Shown here: positions 1 through 9,494 of the stretch, one piece after another
Layout of the letters: each line of letters opens with the position of its first letter
How positions within the stretch are numbered: position 1 is the stretch's first letter
Origin: Lyophyllum atratum
Lineage: Eukaryota > Basidiomycota > Agaricomycetes > Agaricales > Lyophyllaceae
Length of the DNA stretch: 64,000 nt
Assembly: GCA_014905825.1 (NCBI GenBank)
Contig: JACGCN010000011.1
Span: 1,674,001 to 1,738,000 of the forward strand
Direction: 5' to 3'
Made by a program: the position numbers and the translations under genes
Notes under the pieces: model-generated
Database searches by the model: none
What the model was told of the DNA's origin: nothing
What the model saw: the letters and a program-made list of their open reading frames with translations, nothing else

Positions 1-32
1 AGGGTGCTGATGGGGATGTGTATGTGTTGTAG

Positions 33-1334
33 CTGGTGTTTGAGCTCGCGTGGACGTTGTTGGGGCAGAGGAGGTATCAGGAGGCGGCGGATATGTTTAT
101 TAAAGTTACCGAGCTAAATTCCTGGTGCGTTCTTCTTTCCCCGTGTCTTTCATACTACTCACGCGCGGGTGTAGGAGTCATGGAACGTACTACTTCCTCG
201 CAGCAGGGTGCTACATCTCCCTCGGCAACACCTCCAAAGCCCAAGCCCTGCTTGACGTCGTCCCCAACTTGATCGATAAGAAGAAGATCAGCGGGAAGGA
301 TCTGCCCACTGAGGTCCTGATCAAGAAGAAACGTGCGTCGCCTCTCTCTATTTTGTCTTTTCCCCCCATGGATACGTGATTGACATTGGGAGACAGTGGA
401 GTTTTATAAGGAGAAGCAGAGACGGAGAGGAGGGGAGGAGGGGAGGTATGCGGAGGCGATTAAGATTAGTCTGGCTGAGGAGCTCGGTGTCTGTGCGTCT
501 CTCCTCTTTTCCCTTTCTCCTCCCTCCTATCTCCCTAAACTTAACCACAAAATAGTCTGGAACACCCACGCCCGGATCGAGCGCCGCCTCGCTCTATCCC
601 ACATCCGCGAATGGTCCGCCCTCACCCCGCCCCTCCCCCCCACCACCGCGCTCCCCCCCACCACCGCCACCGCACCACTCACCCCAACACCGACCACGGC
701 CCCGCGCGCGAGAACGCCGAGAGCGGTGTTTGGATTTTCGCATGCGCTGCAGCCTATGCCGCCCTCCGCCAACCTCCACGCGCCGCGGAAATCTGCTTCG
801 CTCGATTCCACGCGGTCCCACCACTCTACGCACAAGTCAAGCGTAGAGGGAGAAGGAGAGGAACAGCTGGATCTAGACACGCCAGACGAGCTCGCAGTGC
901 GACACCTCCTCGTCGGGATCTGCGAGCGTACGGCGGGTGCCCACGCGGCTTCACGGGTCTCCCTCAAGGCCGCGTGTGCCCTGCATCCCAAGGTGCGGGT
1001 GAGCACGTGGGTGGGTGGTGTTGCGATGTTTGAGCTTGCCGTGCTCGATCTCAAGGAGGTAGAGGCTAAGGAGGAGGAGGCGCGGTACGGGGCGGGTGCT
1101 GTAGCGGGATTCGGTGGTGGGGCAGGAGGAGGAGGAGGTGGGGGAGGAGGGGGCGTGCATGAAGCGGTGAAGCGCCTGACGGAGTGGGATCGGGCGACGA
1201 AGGCGGCGGGGAAGAAGTTGGATGCGGCGATGGCGCTTGCGGGGAGTAGTGTGGATTTGAGTAGTCGGTTGGATAGTCGGGTGAGTATGTTGAGGGATGA
1301 GATTGAGGGGAAGAGGGAGGCGTTGGGGATTTGA
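33..1334 (+). CDS. IML2: Iml2/TTC39-family TPR protein, 3' part only
   Basis: This is the C-terminal part of an Iml2/TTC39-type tetratricopeptide protein (in yeast Iml2 helps clear inclusion bodies); the 5' part lies before the window. Exons seen: 33-124, 175-332, 397-486 and 556-1334, with GT-AG introns of 50, 64 and 69 nt that splice in phase. Family signatures are [20 protein letters not shown], then [16 protein letters not shown], and VWNTHARI, followed by TPR-like helices and a C-terminal helix ending at TGA 1332-1334. Inside the last exon the TPR helix pair reading [16 protein letters not shown] (about 715-835) lies in a different frame from both the upstream and downstream parts. The slips fall after C-runs at 630-690 and near 835-865. 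One could be removed by a weak intron 612-722; the second has no intron solution. Sequencing error or early decay are both possible. Confidence 0.72.
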
Positions 1335-2055
1335 GTTTGGGTTTGGGTTTGGTGCGATGGGTTGGGTTGGGAGGGGGGAGGGATACATAGAGAAGGGGGA
1401 GGATAGAGAGAGTGCGGGGGTGAGTAGAGGAACTTGATAGATTTAGATTTAGATTCCACCCCTGAAGCTCGAGAATGTGTAATTTAATCATTAATATTGA
1501 GATTGGGACTTCGACTCCGAGTAGGGCACCGTTATAAAGTGATTTCTAGAGAGGCTAAAATTACGCGAACACATCTCGAGGGGCGGTATACTTTCCCGTC
1601 TGTCCGTGGTATCATCGTGGACGGGGGGTAGCGCACGTCGAGGAAGGGCTTTGAGTTTGGACATCCAAATTGAGGGGTGACTCCGAGTCGGACGATGACA
1701 ATCGACTGCGCCGAAGCACGTTCTGAATTTCGTATTCTTGCGCAGGCTGTGGCGGCGCCTGCGGAAGTTGCAGTTCGGTGTGATGATATAGAAGCTGCGA
1801 CAGTCCGCTTCGAGCAGGCGTTTTCATGGGGATCAAGTCAAGTAAAGTTATTATGTTAATGAATGCGTATACACCCATGATCTCTACTATATGTTTAATA
1901 TTTGACGCTTTCGAGGGCTGGATTTCGTTCTGTAGGGATTTGCTTGCTGGTTTGTAGATATGTACTGGACAGTGATGATATTGATATCAGCATTTTGCCC
2001 TATCATCCACTTCGGAAAACCACCAAAACAAAATCCTGAGTAGTGAGCTGCAGAT
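1335..2055. other. Intergenic, no gene seen
   Basis: No convincing coding exon or RNA gene. It begins with three TTTGGG units just after the Iml2 stop codon, too few to be telomeric, and ends at the tRNA-Phe 3' end. A-rich sequence at 2020-2038 could supply the oligo-T terminator of the minus-strand tRNA. Confidence 0.6.
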
Positions 2056-2146
2056 GGGGGCACCGCGGATTGAACGCGGGACCTTCAGAACGACTTGATC
2101 ATTCAGACACTTCAGTCTGCTGCTCTCCCAACTGAGCTATGCCCCC
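2056..2146 (-). tRNA. tRNA-Phe: tRNA-Phe (GAA) with intron
   Basis: On the minus strand the sequence folds as a tRNA. The acceptor stem is GGGGGCA/TGCCCCC (7 bp), the D arm has GCTC/GAGC with AGTTGGGA in the loop, the anticodon-loop start is CTGAAG (anticodon GAA), and the T arm is CCGCG-TTCAATC-CGCGG. The total of 91 nt exceeds a normal body by about 18 nt. The surplus sits one base 3' of the anticodon, the standard place for nuclear tRNA introns. A box and B box are both intact, so it looks functional. Confidence 0.93.
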
Positions 2147-2543
2147 GATACGGATGAGCAGTGAGGGAGCTTCCAGGGGTACATTGACGAACGGGTAATC
2201 ACTCAATGTAACCTGGTCCGACGTCGACATGCCGGTGTCCTAGGGCGTCTGAAGTCTGAGTCAATGTTGATGTCGAAATTGGCACAATCAGGGATTAGGA
2301 AGTTGGACGAAAACTCATTCCATACATTAATCGATTAATCGTCACCAAAGACAGTGAAAGACATGCGCCGTCGGTCTCTACGACCTAACTGCGCAAAATG
2401 CGGAATACCGGTGAAAGGTAAATCACTTGTATGGTACCGCATTGCTAATGATGGCTCTCGAACTATCCGCTTCCAAGATACAAGGCCTGTGGAACGTGCA
2501 ATGAGCTTGGATGAATTCGCGCTATGAAAGACGACGTACCTTA
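2147..2543. other. Intergenic, nothing recognised
   Basis: About 400 nt between the tRNA 5' side and the ABC relic. No exon, repeat or RNA signature could be supported. Confidence 0.55.
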
Positions 2544-3035
2544 CTATTTCTTTCCGGAAGCAAAGGGGTCGGCCTGTATCTGATATAACTTGGCGTATTC
2601 GCCACCAAGTTTCAGCAGATCTTCATGGGATCCGGATTCAGCAATAACGCCCTCCTTCATGCATCTGTCGTCAAAGAACATTCAACAAAGGAGGTACTTG
2701 GTCCGCGCTTGTGTACGTACATGATCAGATCATGCCCGCCCGCGCAGCGATGAGTCGATCGAAGAGCTGAGCTTCTCCTTCTGTGTCAAGGGCAGAACTC
2801 GGCTCATCGACAGCGACAAATTTGACTTTTCCGGAGTTGAGGTGCATGAACGTCCTCGAGCTAGCCAGGACATAGACTTCAGGAGATGAAACCATAGAAA
2901 AAAATCGACGAGGACTCACGCGACTAAGCGCTGTTTCTCCCCGCCCGAGATATCGATCTTCTTGGATATTTTCTCCAGCTGCTTCTGTAGGGCGTGTTCA
3001 GGATCGTCCGGGATATTGAAGCTGACAAGCTCCGT
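2544..3035 (-). pseudogene. ABC transporter ATP-binding domain relic (C-terminal)
   Basis: Minus-strand remains of an ABC transporter nucleotide-binding domain. Reading from 3035 down, there is a spacer, then the signature motif ISGGEKQRLVA. A clean intron (GTGAGT...TAG, between about 2940 and 2905) follows, then the Walker B/D-loop stretch KFVAVDEPSSALDTEGE, then AESGSHEDLLKLGGEYAKLY and a normal family ending QADPFASGKK with stop at 2544-2546. Between ARAGM and MKEG the residues that should carry the H-loop histidine are gone and a TGA is met in frame. No Walker A (P-loop) domain is recognisable upstream. I read this as a truncated, recently decayed gene, since the splice sites are still good. 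Confidence 0.75.
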
Positions 3036-4160
3036 GTGGGGATTTTAGAACCGATGTCTCGGGCGTCCTGCGAGAATTAAACGAGATCTCATAGCAAGTC
3101 AACAGCTGAACGAGACACTGTTGCAAGCATTCAACTTGAAGGAACCTGCACTTGACGGACTTGACTGACAATGACCTGCACGATACTAGTTTTTGACAGG
3201 CCTGGGCGGCCCGGAATTGGCCGAACGAATGCGCGTGTCTGCCCAAAACCACTGCCTTTGTATTTCGGCCAGTACGTCCATGGTCTCGGATTCTATCTTG
3301 CGTACCGCTGTAGCCCAGTAATGGACTCTGTAAACACATTACTGCCTCGAATCACGCACTCACGCCTCGCTCGCCGAACCTTCAAGAAGCAGAGTCTGAC
3401 CGTTCGTGCTTGGGATTAGGATGCGGTGAGTTTTTCCTGCTTCAACCAGGACCAATATTTCTAAGAACTCTATTGGCTAGGCGCATGGTACATTTGAGAT
3501 GACAATTGTGGTTCCGGAAGATAAAAAGCCTTGAACTCGCCGTCTTCGAATGTACGTTTTCGTATGGGGCCCACTAACTCCCTAGCCTCTTTGTCGTTCC
3601 GAGCGCTGATGCTTAAGACTATAGAGGAGAAAGATACAGAAGGACCTGCAGCCCTCATGTAACTGATGCAGGGGGTAAGGCTGTACTACCCCGCACGACT
3701 CTGACGACTCGGACCTCAGATGGGATGCTCGGATACTAAGAGATGTTCTGGGACGCTCCGAACATGAGGGGAGGACGAGGATCAATAGTTACTGTGAACT
3801 GCGGATTTCTGGTACGTCAGTTTGTTTTCACCCACGATTTCCGTGTTGACCAGGCTTCAGGAGAGCATAGCGTGCGCGAGGAAGTCAATGTTATCTTTTG
3901 CTGGGTACGCAACACCACTTGACGAATGCAGCACCGTGAATCATAACTCTGGATATATTTCATCCTTCTTTAGATGGGGTATACGATACGATGGAGAGAC
4001 AAGAAAGAGACAGAGAAAAAGAGGAGGAGAAATAATAAAGAAAAAACCGGATATAATGATGACTACAATAACCGTGGAACTCTCAACTCTGACCTGGATA
4101 CCATATCGAGCGGCGCGGTGACGGTCCTTGGGTCCTATACCGATAACTTATCATCAACAC
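3036..4160. other. Intergenic; possible further ABC debris
   Basis: Only short open frames. Minus-strand stretches at 3171-3420 and 3470-3658 show some coding character (for example KEARELVGPIRKRTFEDGEF) but match no family I can name. They may be upstream debris of the ABC relic. An AG-rich tract lies near 3990-4045. Confidence 0.35.
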
Positions 4161-6536
4161 TCAGCGCCTGCCACGCCGCCTCATCCGCAACTTCTCTCGC
4201 CAATCCTGCTCTTCTTCTGCCCGTAACTTCCGGACCCGTCGCACACGCATCTCCTCGAGATTGGCAAGACTTGCCGGGGTGTTTTCCCAATCCTCCGCGA
4301 CGTCGGGTTCCGTTGGCCAATCATCCACGGCATCCATGAGATTCTCGTACCCTTCGCACGCGAGCAAGATATCGTCCATGTCAAGCGAGGTGTCCGGATC
4401 CCCGGGATCGTACGCGCGGCGAGAAGGTGCAGGTGATGGAGAAGAGGGAGGCGAGGGCAAAAGCGACGGTATGGAGTCCAGGAATGCAGGGAAACTGTGC
4501 GTACCAGGTGGCGGTGTCATCATCCGCACGGTAGGGGGCGAGGGAGAAATGATATTTAATCCAGGAGGGTAGGGCTGGCGGACTGGCGTCATGGGTGGGA
4601 GCTCGCTGGTTGAAGGACGACCAAGGGGGGATTCTACTTTGGTTCTGGCATCGAGGCTTGGCGGTGGAGTTTGGGGCCTGGCTGGCGAATTTACAGACGT
4701 CTCTGTAAGCTCTGAGGTGGCAGCTACCATGGTAGCGACCAAAACATCCGCTTCGCTATTGTTCGTGTCCGTTCCGTCGAGATCGTTCTGGAGCACGCTC
4801 ATCCACTCAGTCGCGTTCCATTCCGGCCCATACGTTGTACCTGTCGTAAAGAAGTCGGCGAACGACTCGTCATCGACTTCGAGGGCGGCCGTGGATGGGT
4901 CGGGCATCACGTACAACACGTTATCTCCTCCCTCCTCATCGTCATCCAAAAGAACGTTACCCAGTGGCGCCTCGGCATGTACGAGGAGATCGTTGGCGAA
5001 AGCTTCTGGGAGTGTGAGCGAGAAGGAGTCGTTGCTTGTGCTCGCGGATATGGATATGGATGAGCTGGGATTATCTTCAACGATAGATTGATTTGCGAGC
5101 ATCTCCGGCTCCTGCCCGATGATATTCACTTGCATCGCCTCCTCCACCTCCTCGTGAACGTCCTCCAATGGGGTCTCGATGTCCTCGACGACGTTACGTA
5201 CTAGACCGACAGGTGTGGCTTCATCGTTCTGGGGTGGTTCTTGTGCTTCGGCATCCAAATCGGCGTCGAAAAGGAGCCAGTACTCAACGTCCATCTCGTC
5301 CGCAACAACCTCCCCAGTGCCTTCAATGCTCCCTCCCATTGTAATATCCTCCACGCCCCACATCACCGGTTCCTCCTCTTCAATCTCGTCCAACAGTCCC
5401 ACCAGCATCATGCTCATACCAAGTACATCGCTTTCGACGTAGGTGGTGTCGCCCTCAGCAGCCTCCTCGTGCCCCGGGTCGGCTATTGAACCATGGTGCT
5501 CAACGGTCGAAAGAGATGCCTCGCCTTCTTGCTCTTCCACGTCGGTGTCGACGTCAGCATCTTCAACGGCCTCAGTCCAATCAATCACCGCACGCCTAAC
5601 ATCGAGCAGCGCCATATAACCGTTCCGGGGGCTACCCTCGCTGCCAGCAGCGAGGCTCGGAACAGTCAGGTCAGCCGCTAGATGTGATGACTCACCATCA
5701 CCTTCTGCGAATGGGAGTAACGACATGATATGCTGAGGGGACAAGGGCTCAGACAGAGGCATTGTGTCGTGCTCGGACTCGTCATCCGAATTGAAGCTTG
5801 AACTAGTCCGCAATGATGGGAGGTAGAGGTGGTCCTCATCGGGCTCGACGGTTCGAAGTGGGGATGAGGAGCCACGGGGAGAGATATATTGAGGAGACGA
5901 GGGCTCAAACAGAGCGGTCGTGTAGTGCTCGGACGCGTCATCCGAACTAAAGCTCGAACTAGTCCGCAATGACGGAAGGTAGAAGTAGTCCTCATCAGGC
6001 TCGACGGTTCGAAGTAGGGATGAGGAGCCACGAGGAGAGGGAGTGGGGGTGGTATACCACTCTTCTGAGCTGATGCTCGTGACGGAGGCGATGGTGGGAA
6101 GCGGCGACGGCGGTGGGGACACCGGCAGCAAAGGAGATGGAGTATCGACGAGAACCATATGAACTTGGCTCTGTGCGTCAGCCACCTCACGGATGTCGAT
6201 CGCATCGCTGGCGAGGGAACATGGAGGAGAAGGAGGCCCGGTACCGTTCCACACCAACTTGATCAAGACCACCATGGTCGCAAGCACAGTGACGGACACC
6301 AGCAGGAGCGCAAACCAAGGCACGCCGGGATCAGGTTGGTACAACACGGTCGAGGTGGGTGGGAGGATGGTGGTCAAGGATGCCGGAGGCTTGAAGGTGG
6401 CTGTCAGCCTCCCATCCAGATTGCAGAGAGCGTTGAAGAGGAGAAGATTGACGAGTGCTGCATAGGTCTGCAAGCGGGGGGTGATGAGGGAGAAGATCCC
6501 GAAGGATAGGCTGGATGTTTCGATGATTGAGATCAT
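4161..6536 (-). CDS. Hypothetical acidic single-TM protein
   Basis: Uninterrupted 791-codon frame, ATG at 6536. No family recognised. Residues about 1-40 are hydrophobic with few charges (possible signal or first membrane segment). Residues about 73-96 form a strong membrane helix (PWFALLLVSVTVLATMVV) followed by Lys and Trp. The rest, about 690 residues, is Ser/Pro/Thr/Asp/Glu-rich and probably disordered, with acidic stretches around 330-480 and a basic Arg-rich C terminus (LRMRRRGRR). Residues 167-218 are repeated at 219-270. The layout suggests a membrane-anchored protein with a long acidic tail. No intron is needed, unusual here for a gene of this length. Hypothetical but very likely real. 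Confidence 0.7.
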   Translation of the reverse strand: MISIIETSSLSFGIFSLITPRLQTYAALVNLLLFNALCNLDGRLTATFKPPASLTTILPPTSTVLYQPDPGVPWFALLLVSVTVLATMVVLIKLVWNGTGPPSPPCSLASDAIDIREVADAQSQVHMVLVDTPSPLLPVSPPPSPLPTIASVTSISSEEWYTTPTPSPRGSSSLLRTVEPDEDYFYLPSLRTSSSFSSDDASEHYTTALFEPSSPQYISPRGSSSPLRTVEPDEDHLYLPSLRTSSSFNSDDESEHDTMPLSEPLSPQHIMSLLPFAEGDGESSHLAADLTVPSLAAGSEGSPRNGYMALLDVRRAVIDWTEAVEDADVDTDVEEQEGEASLSTVEHHGSIADPGHEEAAEGDTTYVESDVLGMSMMLVGLLDEIEEEEPVMWGVEDITMGGSIEGTGEVVADEMDVEYWLLFDADLDAEAQEPPQNDEATPVGLVRNVVEDIETPLEDVHEEVEEAMQVNIIGQEPEMLANQSIVEDNPSSSISISASTSNDSFSLTLPEAFANDLLVHAEAPLGNVLLDDDEEGGDNVLYVMPDPSTAALEVDDESFADFFTTGTTYGPEWNATEWMSVLQNDLDGTDTNNSEADVLVATMVAATSELTETSVNSPARPQTPPPSLDARTKVESPLGRPSTSELPPMTPVRQPYPPGLNIISPSPPTVRMMTPPPGTHSFPAFLDSIPSLLPSPPSSPSPAPSRRAYDPGDPDTSLDMDDILLACEGYENLMDAVDDWPTEPDVAEDWENTPASLANLEEMRVRRVRKLRAEEEQDWREKLRMRRRGRR
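5727..6038. repeat. Tandem 156-bp duplication inside the TM protein gene
   Basis: Two adjacent copies (5883-6038 and 5727-5882) encode 52-residue units beginning SPRGSS and ending SPQ[YH]I. They keep frame and differ at scattered positions, so the duplication is not brand new. Confidence 0.85.
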
Positions 6537-6777
6537 AGTTGTTGGCTTGAAGATGGGGGTTAAACGGTAAGATTGTGTTGAAGGAGGTCGAATGCCTGAC
6601 GACCCTTATATATGACCATTACGACTCAGACCAGGATGTCGAATTAGGCAAGAGGCATCGGTGGCTGACACAGTGGAATTTACGATAGAAGGTAACCGAT
6701 ATCATCAACCTACGCTTGAAGGACAAGCCGTTTGGGCGGGAGGAAGAATGGGAACGAAGTCTGCCGCATGTGTGACT

Positions 6778-7038
6778 TTAGAGAAGGATCAAATATACAC
6801 AAAAGTTCGCGGAAACGAAGATCAAAACTGACATAAAAGAGTCGAGAAAAGGTTCGGCCCTGCGTGGGTTCGGGAACACGACCATGGCGCCATGCGTAAC
6901 AATGAACTGAATGAGAGAGCCGTCACGCTGGCAGAGTACACGGAAAACGCGGGATCCAAGGCTGCAAGATTGGAGGTCCCTGTTCCATAGCACATCAGCG
7001 ACTCCATCTATAATGTCTTCAGGAATCGTAGCGGTCAT
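6778..7038 (-). pseudogene. Truncated F-box-like gene fragment
   Basis: An 86-codon minus-strand frame starts MTATIPEDIIDGVADVLWNR and continues with CSLGSRVFRVLCQR. This matches the F-box-like start of the neighbouring gene (IVPQEIVEDIVEKL...CSLVSWSF). The leucine-rich body expected after it is absent and the frame runs into a hydrophobic tail. Probably a duplicated 5' end of the adjacent F-box gene that lost its body. A missed intron to a further exon cannot be excluded. Confidence 0.55.
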
Positions 7039-7104
7039 GGTGGTGTTGACAAGGCTTGACCAGGAGTATAGATCCAGCGACGATAATTGCGGCATAAATA
7101 TGTG

Positions 7105-8293
7105 TTAATTGCCTACCGGTAACCGAATGATGACAATGCCCCTTTCGACTAATCGCGGCATCCGTCTGGCCAGGAATCTCCCGCTCCCCCAGCCCGTCAA
7201 GTCCATCACAACGCTACGCAGCCCACTGCTTTTGTCACATTTCTCCAGAAGCAGCGTCTCGATATCGAGCCATTCTTTCCTTCCTATGCTTGTTGCAATT
7301 TCCCAGGGCATCTTGAGGGCTAGCTCCACGGTGGTTGGGGGTATAGTGGCTAGCACCATAGCAATACAATGAGCTGGCTGGCGGACTTGGATTTCGATTC
7401 GGAGGGTGCGGAGATGAGATAGTCGGCTGAAAGTTATGGGCTCTTTTGATAGATCTAGGTCATGTCCAGTCAAACATGCAGAATTCAGGAGCTGGGCGGT
7501 TGGGGGGAGGCTTACCGAGGTGGATACTGACATCTACTTCTTCCAGGTATCCTTCCGAGAGGTGAAGGATCATCTCGAAGCTAAAGGTGCACTGCTGCAT
7601 GAGGGTAGTTGCGAGGATACGAAGGCGGGATAGAGATAGAGACGATGGGAGGTTCGAATCACCCAGGTATTCCAGAAGACACTCCAGGGGAAAGGACACA
7701 GCCGACAAGGTTTCGAGGTATCCTTGCCGTCTCGGTTGGTCTTCTAATATATATGCATTGCAGGCGCCGCCCACTGTGACCGAGCTGTGGCTGTTCAACT
7801 TCAGGTGTCGGATGTGGGAGAATAGTCGAAGATACTTGATAGGAAAGCCGACTGCACCGAGGGTGAGGCTCATACAGGACGGGCTGGCAATAATGCTAAG
7901 AAGAGAGTTTTGGAGATCTGAATGCATATATACCCAACCTCCAGCGGAACCCGTGGTGCCCGAATCGTCTATGCTGAGTTCTCGCACATGCGGTTTAGCC
8001 ATATCCAGGATTCGACAGATGGTCACTTCTGGTATAAGAGACATGTCGTCGATCTCCAAATGGATAGAGCGAATGTAAGATGCCAGAGTTGGGTTCTTTG
8101 ACAGCACGCAGTGGAAGCGTTGGCTGTGCCCCATCTTTCGCACATCAAGCAAGATGTGGTGGAAAAGCAGCTGTTGGGAAGCTGTACGGAAAGACCAAGA
8201 TACGAGGCTGCATGAGTGAAGGGTTCTAGGGTCCCCGCGCAGTTTTTCGACGATGTCTTCGACAATTTCTTGAGGAACAATTACAGGTAGCAT
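7105..8293 (-). CDS. F-box-like protein
   Basis: Two exons, 8293-7516 and 7454-7105, with a 61-nt intron (GTAAGC...CTAG) joining in frame. The product is 375 aa. The start at 8293 places the F-box-like segment (VPQEIVEDIVEKLRGDPRTL...CSLVSWSF) within the first 35 residues, as usual for this fungal class; a longer upstream frame to 8410 is less likely. The rest resembles degenerate leucine-rich repeats. F-box proteins bind Skp1 and recruit substrates to SCF ubiquitin ligases; the substrate is unknown. The truncated relative directly downstream suggests local duplication. Confidence 0.75.
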
Positions 8294-9494
8294 TGTAGTC
8301 GAAGCCAAGTTGAAGCCGATACGTGTCAAAGGCAACGACAACCTAACGACAACCAGATAATGACATTGATAAGATGATCGATCGTGTTTGGCATCAACCT
8401 CGGGCGACAATAGTCGCCTTCATCTTTCGATTGTTGTTCCTTGCCTCAAAAGCATCACGACTTCTGGCGCCCTACGATTTGGGAAGCTGCCGAATCACTC
8501 AAAGGGCATTTGGAAAACAGTTCTTGAATGGCAACGTAGGTTTTTTTGCCTGACTTCACCCGACACACGGCTTCTGGTGTGGACGTCAACTTGACCCTCA
8601 GCTTAAGTTGGTCCCGGGACTACAATTGTATTTACGCCCTCTCACATCCTTTCACTCCCGAAACTGAATCCTTCTTGTCAAATAGAACCCTTCGCATGTG
8701 TCTTTACACCTGGCTCCGTGATCTCGGATCGACGATGCGACGTTGTACACCGTCACCATCCGTTACATTCAGCCCTCACACGCCAGCGCTCTTATTTAGT
8801 CCCGCACCGTCTTCTTTGCCGCATGTCTCTCACATTGAAGCATATTTCCGGCCTCTCCACCATCATCTCTTCAGCCACATATAGCCCGACGACGTCTACA
8901 TCGATTGTATGAGGCAGATCCCACCAGTTGCCATCTCCGCCCAGCGCCTCCAGCACATTCTGCCCAACGAGCGGCTCAGGAGACCAGATAGATCAGACGT
9001 GCTACACGAATAGACCCCAGTCCGTTCTCTTTCCACCCTCATGCGCATTCCAGAAAACTCCCCACCGACAGCCATATTGTCTTCTCCGACCGGCGCTACC
9101 CCTCAACGTAAACGAAATCCACGGAGTTAGGCAAAGACATAATTTCTTGAGTCGAACAGACAAGGCTTTGAAGTACCTATCCTAAGAGCAATACAAGGCT
9201 TTGAAGTACCTATCCTAAGAGCAATACATGGAAACATCCCTCTGCGTAATCTTTTGATGCTTTGCCGCTGTCCTATCGCAGTTGTCATGTCCTCTGGATA
9301 AGGTTGGTATATACTGAAGACATAGTACAAACTACAATCGCATGCTCTCAACGAATCATATGCTCGAAGATACACGGTCCTTGGTAAACTTCTTCTGATA
9401 ATTGCGCTTCTAGATGACCGGGAAGAAGGGGTCGCCAGTACAAGATGTTTATACAACCCGACCCCCGACCCCCGACCCTGATTAACCTTCACGA
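8294..9494. other. Intergenic region
   Basis: No gene supported over about 1.2 kb between the F-box gene start and the BCAS3 stop codon. It contains a 33-bp tandem direct repeat (9162-9227). Confidence 0.6.
9162..9227. repeat. 33-bp unit, two perfect tandem copies
   Basis: Copies at 9162-9194 and 9195-9227 are identical. They lie about 270 bp beyond the BCAS3 stop codon. Confidence 0.95.

Noticed and set aside
1333..1355. TTTGGG repeats as telomere sequence
   Set aside because: Only three units, not TTAGGG, and internal to the contig next to a stop codon.
527..1459. Minus-strand 310-codon open frame
   Set aside because: Proline-rich shadow of the GC-rich Iml2 exons.
5678..6205. Minus-strand 175-codon frame overlapping the TM protein gene
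   Set aside because: Different frame of the duplicated segment; no independent support.
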